Source: DATFMH01 sp035267045
GTDB taxonomy: Bacteria > Bacteroidota > Rhodothermia > Balneolales > DATFMH01
Direction of reading: 5' to 3'
Assembly (NCBI GenBank): GCA_035267045.1
Contig: DATFMH010000025.1
Location: 1 to 14,484 of the forward strand
DNA: 14,484 bases
The translations under genes and the position numbers were made by a program. Below the pieces are notes generated by a model. The model was not told the origin of the DNA. It saw nothing but the letters and a program-made list of their open reading frames with translations, and made no database searches. Shown here piece after piece: positions 6,807 to 14,117 of the stretch (its first letter is position 1; each line of letters begins with the position of its first letter).

Positions 6807-7814
6807 TTATTTGAACTGGTTTAGGAAACGAAGATCATTATCGTAAAGTAAGCGAATATCATTGATCTGATATTTCAACAAAGCAATTCGTTCAACTCCG
6901 ATACCAACCGCATATCCGCTGTATTTTTCCGGATCTATATTCACGGCTTTCAATACATTCGGATCAACCATACCGGCTCCGAGTATTTCGAGCCACTGTC
7001 CTTCGTCTTTGCTTCCCCACCAGACATCCATTTCCAAACTTGGTTCTGTAAATGGGAAGAAGGAGGGACGAAGCCTGTATTTTACATCAGGTCCGTACAT
7101 CATCTTAGCAAGTATGATCAGGGTTTCCTTAAGTTCAGCCAGACTAACATGTTCATCTACGTATAAAGCTTCCACCTGGTGAAACAGGCAGTAGGATTTT
7201 GCCGTGATGGACTCATTACGATATACACGACCGGGCATGATAGCTCTTATTGGCGGTTTCTCATTTTCCATTAAACGTATCTGAACCGGGGACGTATGTG
7301 TTCGCAAAACGAGATCATCATGTGGATTATCTACATTTTTGCGAATAAAAAAAGTATCCTGCATATCTCTTGCCGGATGTTCTGGAGGGAAATTGAGAGC
7401 CGTGAAATTATGGAAATCATCTTCCAGTTCCGGTCCGTCAGCGATGGTAAATCCCAATCTTAAAAAAATACTTTTAATTTCATTAAGCGATTGGGTAATA
7501 GGATGATACGAACCTAAAGGCATTGAGGGTGCCTGCAGGGTAATGTCGTCGGTAGCTACAATCTCACCGGTTCCTTTAGATTGTAGCTTTTGCTGAGCAT
7601 TTTCAAATTTATTCTGAGCCAGGTTTTTGAGGGCATTTAATTTTTTACCCAATTCCGCCCGTTGTTCACGAGGCGCTTTACCAATATTCGACAGGAGTTC
7701 CGGAATTAGTCCGTTTCTGGATAAATATTTCAGACGAAAAGCCTCCAATTCATCCGTATTACTAATTTTAAAACCTTTTATTTCCTGCTCAACTGTTTCG
7801 ATATCGTTATTCAT
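6807..7814 (-). CDS. pheS: Phenylalanyl-tRNA synthetase alpha subunit
   Basis: 335 residues, the usual length. The N-terminal coiled-coil arm (about 1-85) precedes the class II catalytic core: THTSPVQIR (about 172-180), motif 2 with RVYRNES...FHQVEALYVDE (FHQVE 211-215), FPFTEPSLEMDVW (from 253), GAGMVDPNVL (about 279-288) and motif 3 GIGVERIALLKY (from 304). It ligates Phe to tRNA-Phe with PheT. A strong intrinsic terminator ends about 23 bases before its ATG, so its transcription depends on read-through, on antitermination, or on a promoter hidden in the short gap. No Phe-rich leader peptide is visible. Confidence 0.96.
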   Translation of the reverse strand: MNNDIETVEQEIKGFKISNTDELEAFRLKYLSRNGLIPELLSNIGKAPREQRAELGKKLNALKNLAQNKFENAQQKLQSKGTGEIVATDDITLQAPSMPLGSYHPITQSLNEIKSIFLRLGFTIADGPELEDDFHNFTALNFPPEHPARDMQDTFFIRKNVDNPHDDLVLRTHTSPVQIRLMENEKPPIRAIMPGRVYRNESITAKSYCLFHQVEALYVDEHVSLAELKETLIILAKMMYGPDVKYRLRPSFFPFTEPSLEMDVWWGSKDEGQWLEILGAGMVDPNVLKAVNIDPEKYSGYAVGIGVERIALLKYQINDIRLLYDNDLRFLNQFK

Positions 7815-7837
7815 GAGCTACATTTTATCGTATAAAT

Positions 7838-7886
7838 AAAAAAACCGGCAAACCATCTCACTCAAAGTAAGACAACTTGCCGGTTT
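7838..7886 (-). terminator. Intrinsic terminator between rplT and pheS (possible pheST attenuator)
   Basis: On the minus strand AAACCGGCAA (7886-7877) pairs with TTGCCGGTTT (7851-7842), 10 perfect bp around a 25-base loop, and a run of seven T (7844-7838) begins within and continues past the 3' arm. It starts 16 bases after the rplT stop. It would separate the infC-rpmI-rplT transcript from pheST or act as a controlled read-through point. Confidence 0.85.
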
Positions 7887-7902
7887 GAAGATGATTTAAT
7901 TA

Positions 7903-8250
7903 TTAACTAATTGCTTCATCGACAATTGCTTTGAAAGCATCCGGTTCATGAACCGCCAGATCTGCCATAACCTTACGGTTGATGTCCATATTTTTTTCTT
8001 TCATGGCACCCATCAACTTTGAATAGGTGGTGCCATTAAGCCTTGAGGCCGCGTTTATACGGGTAATCCAAAGCTTGCGAAATTCTCTTTTTCGTACTTT
8101 ACGGTCGCGATATTGATACGTTAATGCTTTTTCAACAGCATTTTTAGCAACCGTGTAAACTTTACTTCGTGCACCCCAGTAGCCTTTCGCCTGGTTTAAC
8201 ACCTTTTTGCGACGGCGACGGGAAGCCACTAGGTTTCTTGAACGTGGCAT
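7903..8250 (-). CDS. rplT: 50S ribosomal protein L20
   Basis: 115 residues, the family length, with the basic N-terminus MPRSRNLVASRRRRKKVLNQAKGYWGARSKVY, the conserved RKREFRKLWITRINAA and a helical C-terminal half. L20 binds 23S rRNA early in 50S assembly. The ATG has a Shine-Dalgarno AAGGA (complement of 8258-8262) at a 7-base spacing. It follows rpmI by 62 bases. L20 represses its own operon in E. coli and B. subtilis; I cannot confirm an L20-binding site here. Confidence 0.96.
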   Translation of the reverse strand: MPRSRNLVASRRRRKKVLNQAKGYWGARSKVYTVAKNAVEKALTYQYRDRKVRKREFRKLWITRINAASRLNGTTYSKLMGAMKEKNMDINRKVMADLAVHEPDAFKAIVDEAIS

Positions 8251-8312
8251 TTGTTTATCCTTTTCAGTTTACGGTTAATATTATTTGTAATAAAAAATGT
8301 ACTCTTCTATTC

Positions 8313-8513
8313 TTACTTCTTGTAAGGAATCAATTCACGTACCTGAGCTTCATTCGATTTATGAACCAATGTTGCTTTTCTGAGATTACGTTTTCTCTTG
8401 GGTGATTTCTTTGTAAGAATATGACTGCGAAATGCTTTTTTACGTTTAAATTTACCTGTTCCGGTAACCTTTAAACGCTTTTTAGCACCGCTGTTCGTTT
8501 TAACTTTTGGCAT
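8313..8513 (-). CDS. rpmI: 50S ribosomal protein L35
   Basis: 66 residues, highly basic: MPKVKTNSGAKKRLKVTGTGK, FKRKKAFRSHILTKKSPKRK and a closing VRELIPYKK are typical of L35. It is a component of the large ribosomal subunit. The gene sits 76 bases after infC in the classic infC-rpmI-rplT order. The ATG has no visible Shine-Dalgarno sequence. The leader is AT-rich, and I found no convincing long stem that would mark an L20 repressor site. Confidence 0.95.
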   Translation of the reverse strand: MPKVKTNSGAKKRLKVTGTGKFKRKKAFRSHILTKKSPKRKRNLRKATLVHKSNEAQVRELIPYKK

Positions 8514-8589
8514 AACAATTTCGGTTATGAAATGAGAATTTGAAAGCTTTAAATATAAGCAGAACTGGAATGCTTTACAAAGTTTCGTT

Positions 8590-9135
8590 CTATTTATTGT
8601 CGGGTGTCAGAATTAAGGTCATTCTTTTGCCTTCCAGGGTTGGAGGTGTTTCAATTTTACTCAAATCTTCCAGATCTTCTGCCAGTCTGAGCAAGAGTTC
8701 TTTGCCCTGATTACTATATATGATATCCCGGCCTCTGAACTGGACGGTAGCCTTTACTTTATTTCCTTCTTCCAGAAACTTTCTGGCATGACGGGTTTTA
8801 AAGTTGTAATCATGATCATCGGTATGTGGCCGAAAGCGAAGCTCCTTTACTTGAACGACATGTTGCTTTTTCTTGGCTTCTTTTTCCTTTTTCTTCTTTT
8901 CGTAGAGATGCTTTTTATAATCCATGATCTTGCATACCGGTGGTTTGGCATTAGGTGCAATTTCAACAAGATCAAGTCCATACGAAAGAGCTTTTTCTAA
9001 AGCTTCTTCCGAAGATACAATAGTGTTTTCTCCATCCGGGGTTACTAAACGCACTTTAGGTGCATCTATATACTCATTTATGCGTGTATCATCTTTTCTA
9101 CGTCTCGATGTCGCTCTATAATATCTTCTTGCGAT
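8590..9135 (-). CDS. infC: Translation initiation factor IF-3 with an AUC start
   Basis: 181 residues when started at ATC (complement of 9133-9135). IF-3 binds the 30S subunit, prevents joining of 50S and rejects initiation at non-standard codons. The sequence reads ARRYYRATSRRRKDDTRINEYIDAPKVRLVTPDGE, then LDLVEIAPNAKPPVCKIMDYKKHLYEKKKKEKEAKKK (linker region), RFRPHTDDHDYNFKTRHARKFLEEGNKVKATVQFRGRD and a C-terminal PTLEGKRMTLILTP. INEYI and the preceding basic tail belong to the family N-terminus, so the internal GTG (9052-9054), giving 154 residues, is too late. No ATG, GTG or TTG is available upstream in frame. AAAGGAG lies 8 bases before the ATC. It begins 37 bases after thrS. Confidence 0.93.
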   Translation of the reverse strand: MARRYYRATSRRRKDDTRINEYIDAPKVRLVTPDGENTIVSSEEALEKALSYGLDLVEIAPNAKPPVCKIMDYKKHLYEKKKKEKEAKKKQHVVQVKELRFRPHTDDHDYNFKTRHARKFLEEGNKVKATVQFRGRDIIYSNQGKELLLRLAEDLEDLSKIETPPTLEGKRMTLILTPDNK

Positions 9136-9143
9136 GGTTCTTA

Positions 9144-9150
9144 CTCCTTT
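9144..9150 (-). promoter_or_regulatory. Shine-Dalgarno of infC that fixes the AUC start
   Basis: AAAGGAG on the minus strand, 8 bases before the ATC codon and about 90 bases before the internal GTG, so it serves the longer product. It lies in the thrS-infC gap. Confidence 0.85.
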
Positions 9151-9172
9151 TAGTTTATTAGTAAATTATTAG

Positions 9173-11122
9173 TTAATCAGGTAATTTTTTTGATGTTACC
9201 TCTTTAACTAAGTTCGAAATAAAATCAGAAAAATTGAAACTTCCAAGATTTCCTTTTTTATGTTTTCGTACAGCTACGGTGCCATTGGCTTTTTCTTTCT
9301 CACCAATAATTAACATATAGGGTATTTTTTGCGTTTCAGCATCCCTGATTTTAGCACCAATTTGTTCGCTTCTCTTATCCAGATTAACACGAATATCTTC
9401 ATTTTTCAACTGATCTGCATAATTATCAGCAAGATCGTTATAATCGTCTGACAGTGGTAAGATACTAACTTGAATCGGTGATAGCCATAATGGGAAATCA
9501 CCGGCAAAGTGTTCTATCAGTATACTGGTAAAACGTTCCATGGAACCAAATGGTGCCCGGTGTATAATTACCGGCCGGTGTTTCTGATTGTCCGAACCGA
9601 CATAAGTCAGATCAAATCGTTCAGGCATTACATAATCGACCTGAACGGTTCCGAGTTGCCATTTACGTCCGAGCGCATCTTTAATAATGAAATCTATTTT
9701 GGGACCATAGAAACTGGCTTCCCCTTCCTCAATAGTATAGTCCATACCCACTTCATCGGCAACCTCCCGGATTTCCCGTTGTGCCCGTTCCCAATATTCG
9801 GTCTTCCCTCCGTATTTATCTTCGTTTTCATCACGGAAGGACAAACGGATGTCAACGGGCATATCAAAAATACCGAAAACATACTCGGTCAGATCAATAC
9901 AGTTTTTGATCTCCTGTTTCAATTGATCCTGGGTGCAATAAATATGAGCGTCATCCTGTGTAAAGCCTCGTACGCGAGATAATCCATTTAATTCTCCGGA
10001 TTGTTCATATCGATAAACAGATCCGAATTCTGCCAAACGGACCGGCAGGTCACGATAACTGTGCATCTCACTTGCATAAATTCGATGGTGATGCGGGCAG
10101 TTCATTGGTTTTAACATGTATTTTTCGTCATCCACGTCCATCGGGGTGAACTGTGAATGAGAATAATAAGGATAATGGCCCGATGTCTCGTACAAGCGGA
10201 TATTACCGATGTGTGGAGTAATAACTTCCTGATATCCACGTCTTTTTTGTTCAGCACGCATGAAGGCTTCCAGCTCACGGCGAAGGATAGTGCCGTTTGG
10301 CAGCCAAATGGGCAGTCCCTGACCGACCATGGAATCTATAAGATAGATCCCCAGCTGCTTGCCGAGTTTTTTATGATCCCTGCGCTTGGCTTCATCAAGC
10401 ATATGCAGGTAATCGTCCAGCATCGATTTTTTCGGAAATGTGATGCCATAGACGCGGGTTAACTGTTTGTTATTTTCATCACCATGCCAATAAGCACCGG
10501 CAATATTCATTAATTTTACAGCCTTGATCTTATCGGTGGAGGGGATATGAGGACCACGGCACAAGTCTGTGAATTTGCCTTGCTCGTAAAAAGTAATCTC
10601 GCCGTCTTCCAGCCCTTCCAATAAATCTAATTTGTAAGGGTCACCTTTGTTCTCGAAATAATCGATGGCCTCTTTTTTAGGGACTTCAATGCGTTTGTAT
10701 TCATTCTTCTGTCTCGCCAGCTCAATCATTTTGTTTTCGATCTTTTCAAGATCTTCCAGAGTCAGCTTTTCATCACCGAAATCCATGTCATAGTAAAAGC
10801 CCTGATCGATAGGCGGACCGATACCGAACTTGACGTCAGGATAAAGCTCCTGCACAGCTTCAGCCATTAAGTGAGCTGAAGAATGCCAAAAAGTGTATTT
10901 ACCATCATCGGTATCCCAGGTATTAATCTTAAAGGCACCACTATGCGGTAATTCACGATCCATGTCGAGTATTTCATCGTCAAGAGTTACGCTCAACGCA
11001 TTTCGGGCCAATCCTTTAGAGATTGATTCGGCAACATCGCGGCCGGTGCTTCCTTTTTCAAATTCTTTAATACTACCGTCAGGTAATGTAAGTCTGATTT
11101 TGTCTTCTTTCATGATATCCAT
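9173..11122 (-). CDS. thrS: Threonyl-tRNA synthetase
   Basis: 649 residues with the full bacterial layout: TGS domain (about 6-68), editing domain with HSSAH (H80, H84) and TDLCRGPH (C188, H192), the class II core, and a C-terminal anticodon-binding domain (about 548-649). The zinc ligands are visible as C342 (PMNCPHH), H393 (DDAHIYC) and H521 (IIHRAPFGS). Motif 2 is VYRYEQSGELNGLSRVRGFTQDD; motif 3 contains HRAPFGSMERF. It charges tRNA-Thr and removes mischarged Ser. Two ATGs are possible (residue 1 at 11122, residue 4 at 11113), neither with a strong Shine-Dalgarno sequence. An intrinsic terminator ends about 12 bases before the first ATG, with tRNA-Val directly upstream. Confidence 0.96.
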   Translation of the reverse strand: MDIMKEDKIRLTLPDGSIKEFEKGSTGRDVAESISKGLARNALSVTLDDEILDMDRELPHSGAFKINTWDTDDGKYTFWHSSAHLMAEAVQELYPDVKFGIGPPIDQGFYYDMDFGDEKLTLEDLEKIENKMIELARQKNEYKRIEVPKKEAIDYFENKGDPYKLDLLEGLEDGEITFYEQGKFTDLCRGPHIPSTDKIKAVKLMNIAGAYWHGDENNKQLTRVYGITFPKKSMLDDYLHMLDEAKRRDHKKLGKQLGIYLIDSMVGQGLPIWLPNGTILRRELEAFMRAEQKRRGYQEVITPHIGNIRLYETSGHYPYYSHSQFTPMDVDDEKYMLKPMNCPHHHRIYASEMHSYRDLPVRLAEFGSVYRYEQSGELNGLSRVRGFTQDDAHIYCTQDQLKQEIKNCIDLTEYVFGIFDMPVDIRLSFRDENEDKYGGKTEYWERAQREIREVADEVGMDYTIEEGEASFYGPKIDFIIKDALGRKWQLGTVQVDYVMPERFDLTYVGSDNQKHRPVIIHRAPFGSMERFTSILIEHFAGDFPLWLSPIQVSILPLSDDYNDLADNYADQLKNEDIRVNLDKRSEQIGAKIRDAETQKIPYMLIIGEKEKANGTVAVRKHKKGNLGSFNFSDFISNLVKEVTSKKLPD

Positions 11123-11133
11123 TACTATATAAA

Positions 11134-11163
11134 CAAAAAGCGCAGGCTTCCGATCCTTGCGCT
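11134..11163 (-). terminator. Intrinsic terminator between tRNA-Val and thrS (possible thrS attenuator)
   Basis: On the minus strand AGCGC-A-AGG pairs with CCT-GCGCT (8 bp with one bulged A, loop ATCGGAAG), followed by TTTTTG. It begins 9 bases after the tRNA 3' end and its T-run ends about 12 bases before the thrS ATG. It can end the tRNA transcript, and thrS expression would then need read-through. Confidence 0.8.
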
Positions 11164-11172
11164 TACTTTAAG

Positions 11173-11246
11173 TGGGTCGTAGCAGATTCGAACTGCTGAC
11201 CTCCACGATGTCAACGTGGCACTCTAACCAACTGAGCTAACGACCC
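11173..11246 (-). tRNA. tRNA-Val (anticodon GAC)
   Basis: 74 bases on the minus strand forming a full cloverleaf. The acceptor stem is GGGTCGT with ACGACCC plus discriminator A, the D-arm is GCTC...GAGT, the anticodon stem is CCACG/CGTGG around TTGACAT with anticodon GAC, and the T-arm is GCAG-TTCGAAT-CTGC. The CCA end is not encoded. GAC reads GUC and GUU valine codons. It stands directly before thrS with only a terminator between. Confidence 0.97.
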
Positions 11247-11258
11247 TGTTAGAACCGG

Positions 11259-11288
11259 AAGATAAATAGAAATAGGTTTATTAATCAA
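11259..11288 (-). promoter_or_regulatory. Candidate promoter of tRNA-Val (and thrS)
   Basis: TTGATT as -35 (complement of 11283-11288) and TATCTT as -10 (complement of 11259-11264) with an 18-base spacer. The expected start is near 11252, just before the mature tRNA 5' end at 11246. Weak match, placed by position. Confidence 0.35.
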
Positions 11289-11368
11289 CGTTAATTCATA
11301 TAAATATTGTATTAGAAAAGTATTAGTCTTTTTTTATGCATAATAATTAGGATATTTATGATTTTGGA

Positions 11369-11396
11369 TTCATTTCGTTGTTAAGTTTGTTATATT
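11369..11396 (+). promoter_or_regulatory. Candidate promoter of the nusB operon
   Basis: TATATT at 11391-11396 with a weak TTCATT 16 bases upstream fits sigma-70. The overlapping TAAGTTTG at 11382-11389 matches the -7 consensus TAnnTTTG of Bacteroidota, but a TTTTG upstream is 15 bases away instead of about 19. Either reading is tentative. Confidence 0.3.
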
Positions 11397-11411
11397 CTCA
11401 GGTTTTAAAAT

Positions 11412-11438
11412 ATGCAGAAAATTAAATTATTGGGATGA
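11412..11438 (+). other. Eight-codon open frame overlapping the nusB start
   Basis: ATG at 11412 opens MQKIKLLG and its TGA (11436-11438) overlaps the nusB ATG (11435-11437) as ATGA. It could be a leader that couples translation to nusB or a chance frame. No Shine-Dalgarno sequence supports it. Confidence 0.2.
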
Positions 11439-11959
11439 AGATCAGGAGAAAACTTAGAGAAGCCGTTTTAAAAAGTCTTTATGCCACTGAGGTGAGTGGA
11501 GATAAACTAGAAAGTATAATAACCTATACACTTAAACCCTTAGTAAACGGTATTGTTAAATCTATTGATAAAAAGGACAGTCAGGAAGGTTATAAAGAAA
11601 GTGATGCGATTAATTTTGCAGAAAAACTTTACCTGAAGACCATCAATCAGGAAGAATTACTCGATGCGGAAATCAATAAGCACGTAGAAAATTGGGATAT
11701 TAACAGGCTGGCCGTTCTTGATAAACTTATCCTCCGGATGGCTATTTGTGAAATGATTGATTTTGAGGAAGTTCCGGCAAAAGTTACTATAAATGAGGCG
11801 ATCGAGATAGCCAAGAAGTATTCTACTGAGAAATCAGGACGTTTTGTGAATGGTATTCTGGACTCAGCTTATCAAAGCATGAAGAAAGAAGGTAAAATTA
11901 AAAAGACGGGCAGAGGCTTAATTGATGAAACCCTGAATAATACACAAGAAGATCAATAG
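11435..11959 (+). CDS. nusB: Transcription antitermination factor NusB
   Basis: 174 residues. The N-terminal RRKLREAVLKSLYATEVS and the C-terminal NWDINRLAVLDKLILRMAICEM, VPAKVTINEAIEIAKKYSTEKSGRFVNGILDSA are the NusB fold. With NusE (S10) it binds boxA of rRNA operons and protects their transcripts from early termination. It is longer than the usual 140-150 residues, through a central insertion (about 45-60) and a basic C-terminal tail ending KIKKTGRGLIDETLNN. It leads a three-gene operon (gaps of 8 and 18 bases) divergent from tRNA-Val-thrS. The chosen ATG gives the family N-terminus. Confidence 0.93.
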   Translation: MKIRRKLREAVLKSLYATEVSGDKLESIITYTLKPLVNGIVKSIDKKDSQEGYKESDAINFAEKLYLKTINQEELLDAEINKHVENWDINRLAVLDKLILRMAICEMIDFEEVPAKVTINEAIEIAKKYSTEKSGRFVNGILDSAYQSMKKEGKIKKTGRGLIDETLNNTQEDQ

Positions 11960-11967
11960 TTAATCTG

Positions 11968-12642
11968 TTGCAAGAAAAGAAATTCATTGCTGTCGGCGAC
12001 ATTCACGGGTGTGCCAAAACCCTTGAACTCATGCTTGATGAATTGGATGAGTATGATCAACGTGTGTTTATTTTCATGGGGGATTATATTGACCGCGGCC
12101 CCGATTCCTGTAAAGTCATAGATTTATTGTTGGAGTTTGAAGAAGATCATGAATGCATTTGGCTGCGTGGAAATCATGAACAAATGCTGCTCGATGCATT
12201 GGATGGCGGTGATTATTCCGTATGGTTATACAATGGCGGTGAAATGACCATCAACTCGTATATCCGGAAATATGGATCATTTGATTTGCCTTTTGAGCAT
12301 GAAATATTTTACAAAGATACCAGTTTATACTACGATACACCGGATTTCTTTTTTGTTCACGCCGGATTAAATCCTCAAAGAACTATAAAGGAAAGCCTGA
12401 AAAAAGAGAAATATATGCAGGAATTTTTATGGGAGAGATCCCATTTATATAGTTCTGAAACAAAATGGGAGAAAAAAGTGGTTTTTGGTCATACACCCAT
12501 GCCTGAACCCCTGGTTGGTGATAAAATGATTGGCATAGATACAGGTTGCGTGTATGGTTCTTCACGTGGATATGGTATCTTAACAGCGGTAAAAATTCCG
12601 GAATTATCATTTATTCAAAAAAATTGTATAGATAATATTTAA
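11968..12642 (+). CDS. PPP-family metallophosphoesterase (protein phosphatase or Ap4A hydrolase-like)
   Basis: 224 residues with all PPP motifs: GDIHG (D11, H13), GDYIDRGPDS (D39, R43), RGNHE (N69, H70), FFVHAG (H131) and FGHTP (H175). WLYNGGEMTINSY is the usual segment after GNHE. Such enzymes use two metal ions to remove phosphate from proteins (PrpA/PrpE type) or to split diadenosine tetraphosphate; the sequence alone does not decide the substrate. The only start that keeps the first motif in place is TTG at 11968, 8 bases after the nusB stop and without a Shine-Dalgarno sequence; the next ATG is past the first motif. It lies between nusB and ychF in an apparent operon. Confidence 0.88.
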   Translation: MQEKKFIAVGDIHGCAKTLELMLDELDEYDQRVFIFMGDYIDRGPDSCKVIDLLLEFEEDHECIWLRGNHEQMLLDALDGGDYSVWLYNGGEMTINSYIRKYGSFDLPFEHEIFYKDTSLYYDTPDFFFVHAGLNPQRTIKESLKKEKYMQEFLWERSHLYSSETKWEKKVVFGHTPMPEPLVGDKMIGIDTGCVYGSSRGYGILTAVKIPELSFIQKNCIDNI

Positions 12643-12660
12643 ACATTTCAGATTAGAAAT

Positions 12661-13761
12661 ATGAGTTTACGTTGTGGTATTGTAGGTTTGCCCAATGTTG
12701 GTAAATCAACATTATTTAATGCATTAAGTAATGCAGGGGCTGAAGCGGCCAATTTCCCTTTTTGTACGATTGATCCTAACATTGGTATTGTCCCGGTACC
12801 GGATGACCGTCTGAATAAGCTTGAGGAATTGGTGAACCCGGCAAAAGTAACACCTGCTATTATAGAATTTGTGGATATCGCCGGACTTGTTAAAGGAGCC
12901 TCGGAAGGAAAAGGCAAGGGGAATGCTTTTTTATCCCATATCAGGGAAGTTGATACGATCATTCACGTGGTTCGCTGTTTTGAAGACGATGATGTGGTAC
13001 ATGTGGAAGGAAAGGTGGATCCAATACGTGATATCTCCATTATCGATGATGAATTATTATTCAAAGACCTGGAGAGTATCGAAAAACGTCTGGAACGGTT
13101 AAAAAAAGAGTCGAAGAGTGGCGATAGGGCTATCCTCAGTAAATTGAAAACCGTTGAACAGTTGCATGAGCATGTAGAAAATGGGAACCCGGTCCGTTCT
13201 TTTGAGGCTACGGATGAAGAAAAAGAACACTTTGCCGAATTATTCCTGCTTACGGATAAACCAGTATTATACGTCTGTAACGTATCCGAAGAGGATTTAC
13301 CGGATGGAGAAGGGAATGAGTATGTGGAGAAGGTTAAAAAACTTGCACAGGAAGAGGGAGCTGAAGTTGTGGCCATATGTGCAAAGATAGAAGCTGAGAT
13401 AGCAGAACTGGACGAGGATGAAAAGAAAATGTTCCTGGAGGAAATGAATCTGGACCGGCCGGGACTTGATCGTTTGATTCAGGCCGCCTATCGTGAACTC
13501 GGACTTATCACCTATTTCACGGCCGGACCCAAGGAAGTCCGTGCTTGGACCATAAAGATGGGTTGGAAAGCTCCCCAGGCCGCAGGTGTGATCCATACGG
13601 ATTTCGAGAAAGGCTTTATTCGGGCAGAGACAATCAAGTATGATGATTATATAGCCTTAGAATCCGAAGCCGCGGCCAAAGAAGCCGGTAAAATGCGTTC
13701 GGAAGGTAAGGAATACGTAGTTGAAGACGGCGATGTGATGCTCTTTCGCTTTAATGTGTAA
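12661..13761 (+). CDS. ychF: Ribosome-associated ATPase YchF (OLA1 family)
   Basis: 366 residues (E. coli YchF is 363). The P-loop GLPNVGKST is at 9-17, followed by NFPFCTIDPN (G2 region) and DIAGLVKGAS (G3, from D72). The usual G4 motif NKxD is replaced by NVSE (CNVSEEDL), the change that makes YchF prefer ATP to GTP. The C-terminal TGS domain starts around LITYFTAGPKEVRAWTIKMGWKAPQAAGVIHTDFEKGFIRAE. YchF binds ribosomes and is linked to stress response. ATG start 18 bases after the phosphatase gene, no clear Shine-Dalgarno sequence. Last gene of the nusB operon, with only a weak terminator-like hairpin downstream (13841-13873). Confidence 0.96.
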   Translation: MSLRCGIVGLPNVGKSTLFNALSNAGAEAANFPFCTIDPNIGIVPVPDDRLNKLEELVNPAKVTPAIIEFVDIAGLVKGASEGKGKGNAFLSHIREVDTIIHVVRCFEDDDVVHVEGKVDPIRDISIIDDELLFKDLESIEKRLERLKKESKSGDRAILSKLKTVEQLHEHVENGNPVRSFEATDEEKEHFAELFLLTDKPVLYVCNVSEEDLPDGEGNEYVEKVKKLAQEEGAEVVAICAKIEAEIAELDEDEKKMFLEEMNLDRPGLDRLIQAAYRELGLITYFTAGPKEVRAWTIKMGWKAPQAAGVIHTDFEKGFIRAETIKYDDYIALESEAAAKEAGKMRSEGKEYVVEDGDVMLFRFNV

Positions 13762-13770
13762 TGGAACACA

Positions 13771-13805
13771 GATGATGCGGATTATGCGGATGTTCGCAGA
13801 TTATT
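13771..13805 (+). repeat. Tandem 9-base degenerate repeat
   Basis: Units GATGATGCG, GATTATGCG, GATGTTCGCA and GATTATT follow each other directly, starting 9 bases after the ychF stop. A reverse-strand relative (GATAATCGCTGATT) lies at about 13912-13932. GCGGAT-type repeats are widespread in environmental bacterial genomes as far as I recall. Confidence 0.55.
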
Positions 13806-14117
13806 AAAAATGGACGAGAGATGATTGAAAGCAGATTGGCAACAATTTTGACATGTTGTTAAATAATTTTTTTAATATTTAAACAGGTAGAATAAACCGA
13901 TTACATCCTTTAATCAGCGATTATCAGTGATTCTGACAAAAAACCGACCATCCCAATGATATTATTTCATCGGCGTCAATCCGGGCCCCGATCCGGAATC
14001 TCATGATCGAAGACTATGGATGTTCTTTCATTGATAAGCAGTAATTACACATGCTGCCTTAGGCATGGATTATAAACACGGCAACACTTCGTTTGGATCC
14101 TGAATCCAGTTCAGCCA

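Noticed and set aside
7815..7902. Phe-codon leader peptide of the E. coli pheST type
   Set aside because: No short frame with clustered Phe codons exists in the rplT-pheS gap.
9509..9982. Plus-strand frame of 157 codons inside thrS
   Set aside because: Shadow of the thrS coding sequence; thrS is complete with all motifs, and the antisense product resembles nothing.
11123..11172. T-box riboswitch before thrS
   Set aside because: The leader is only about 50 bases and contains no T-box sequence or specifier stem; only the terminator hairpin is present.
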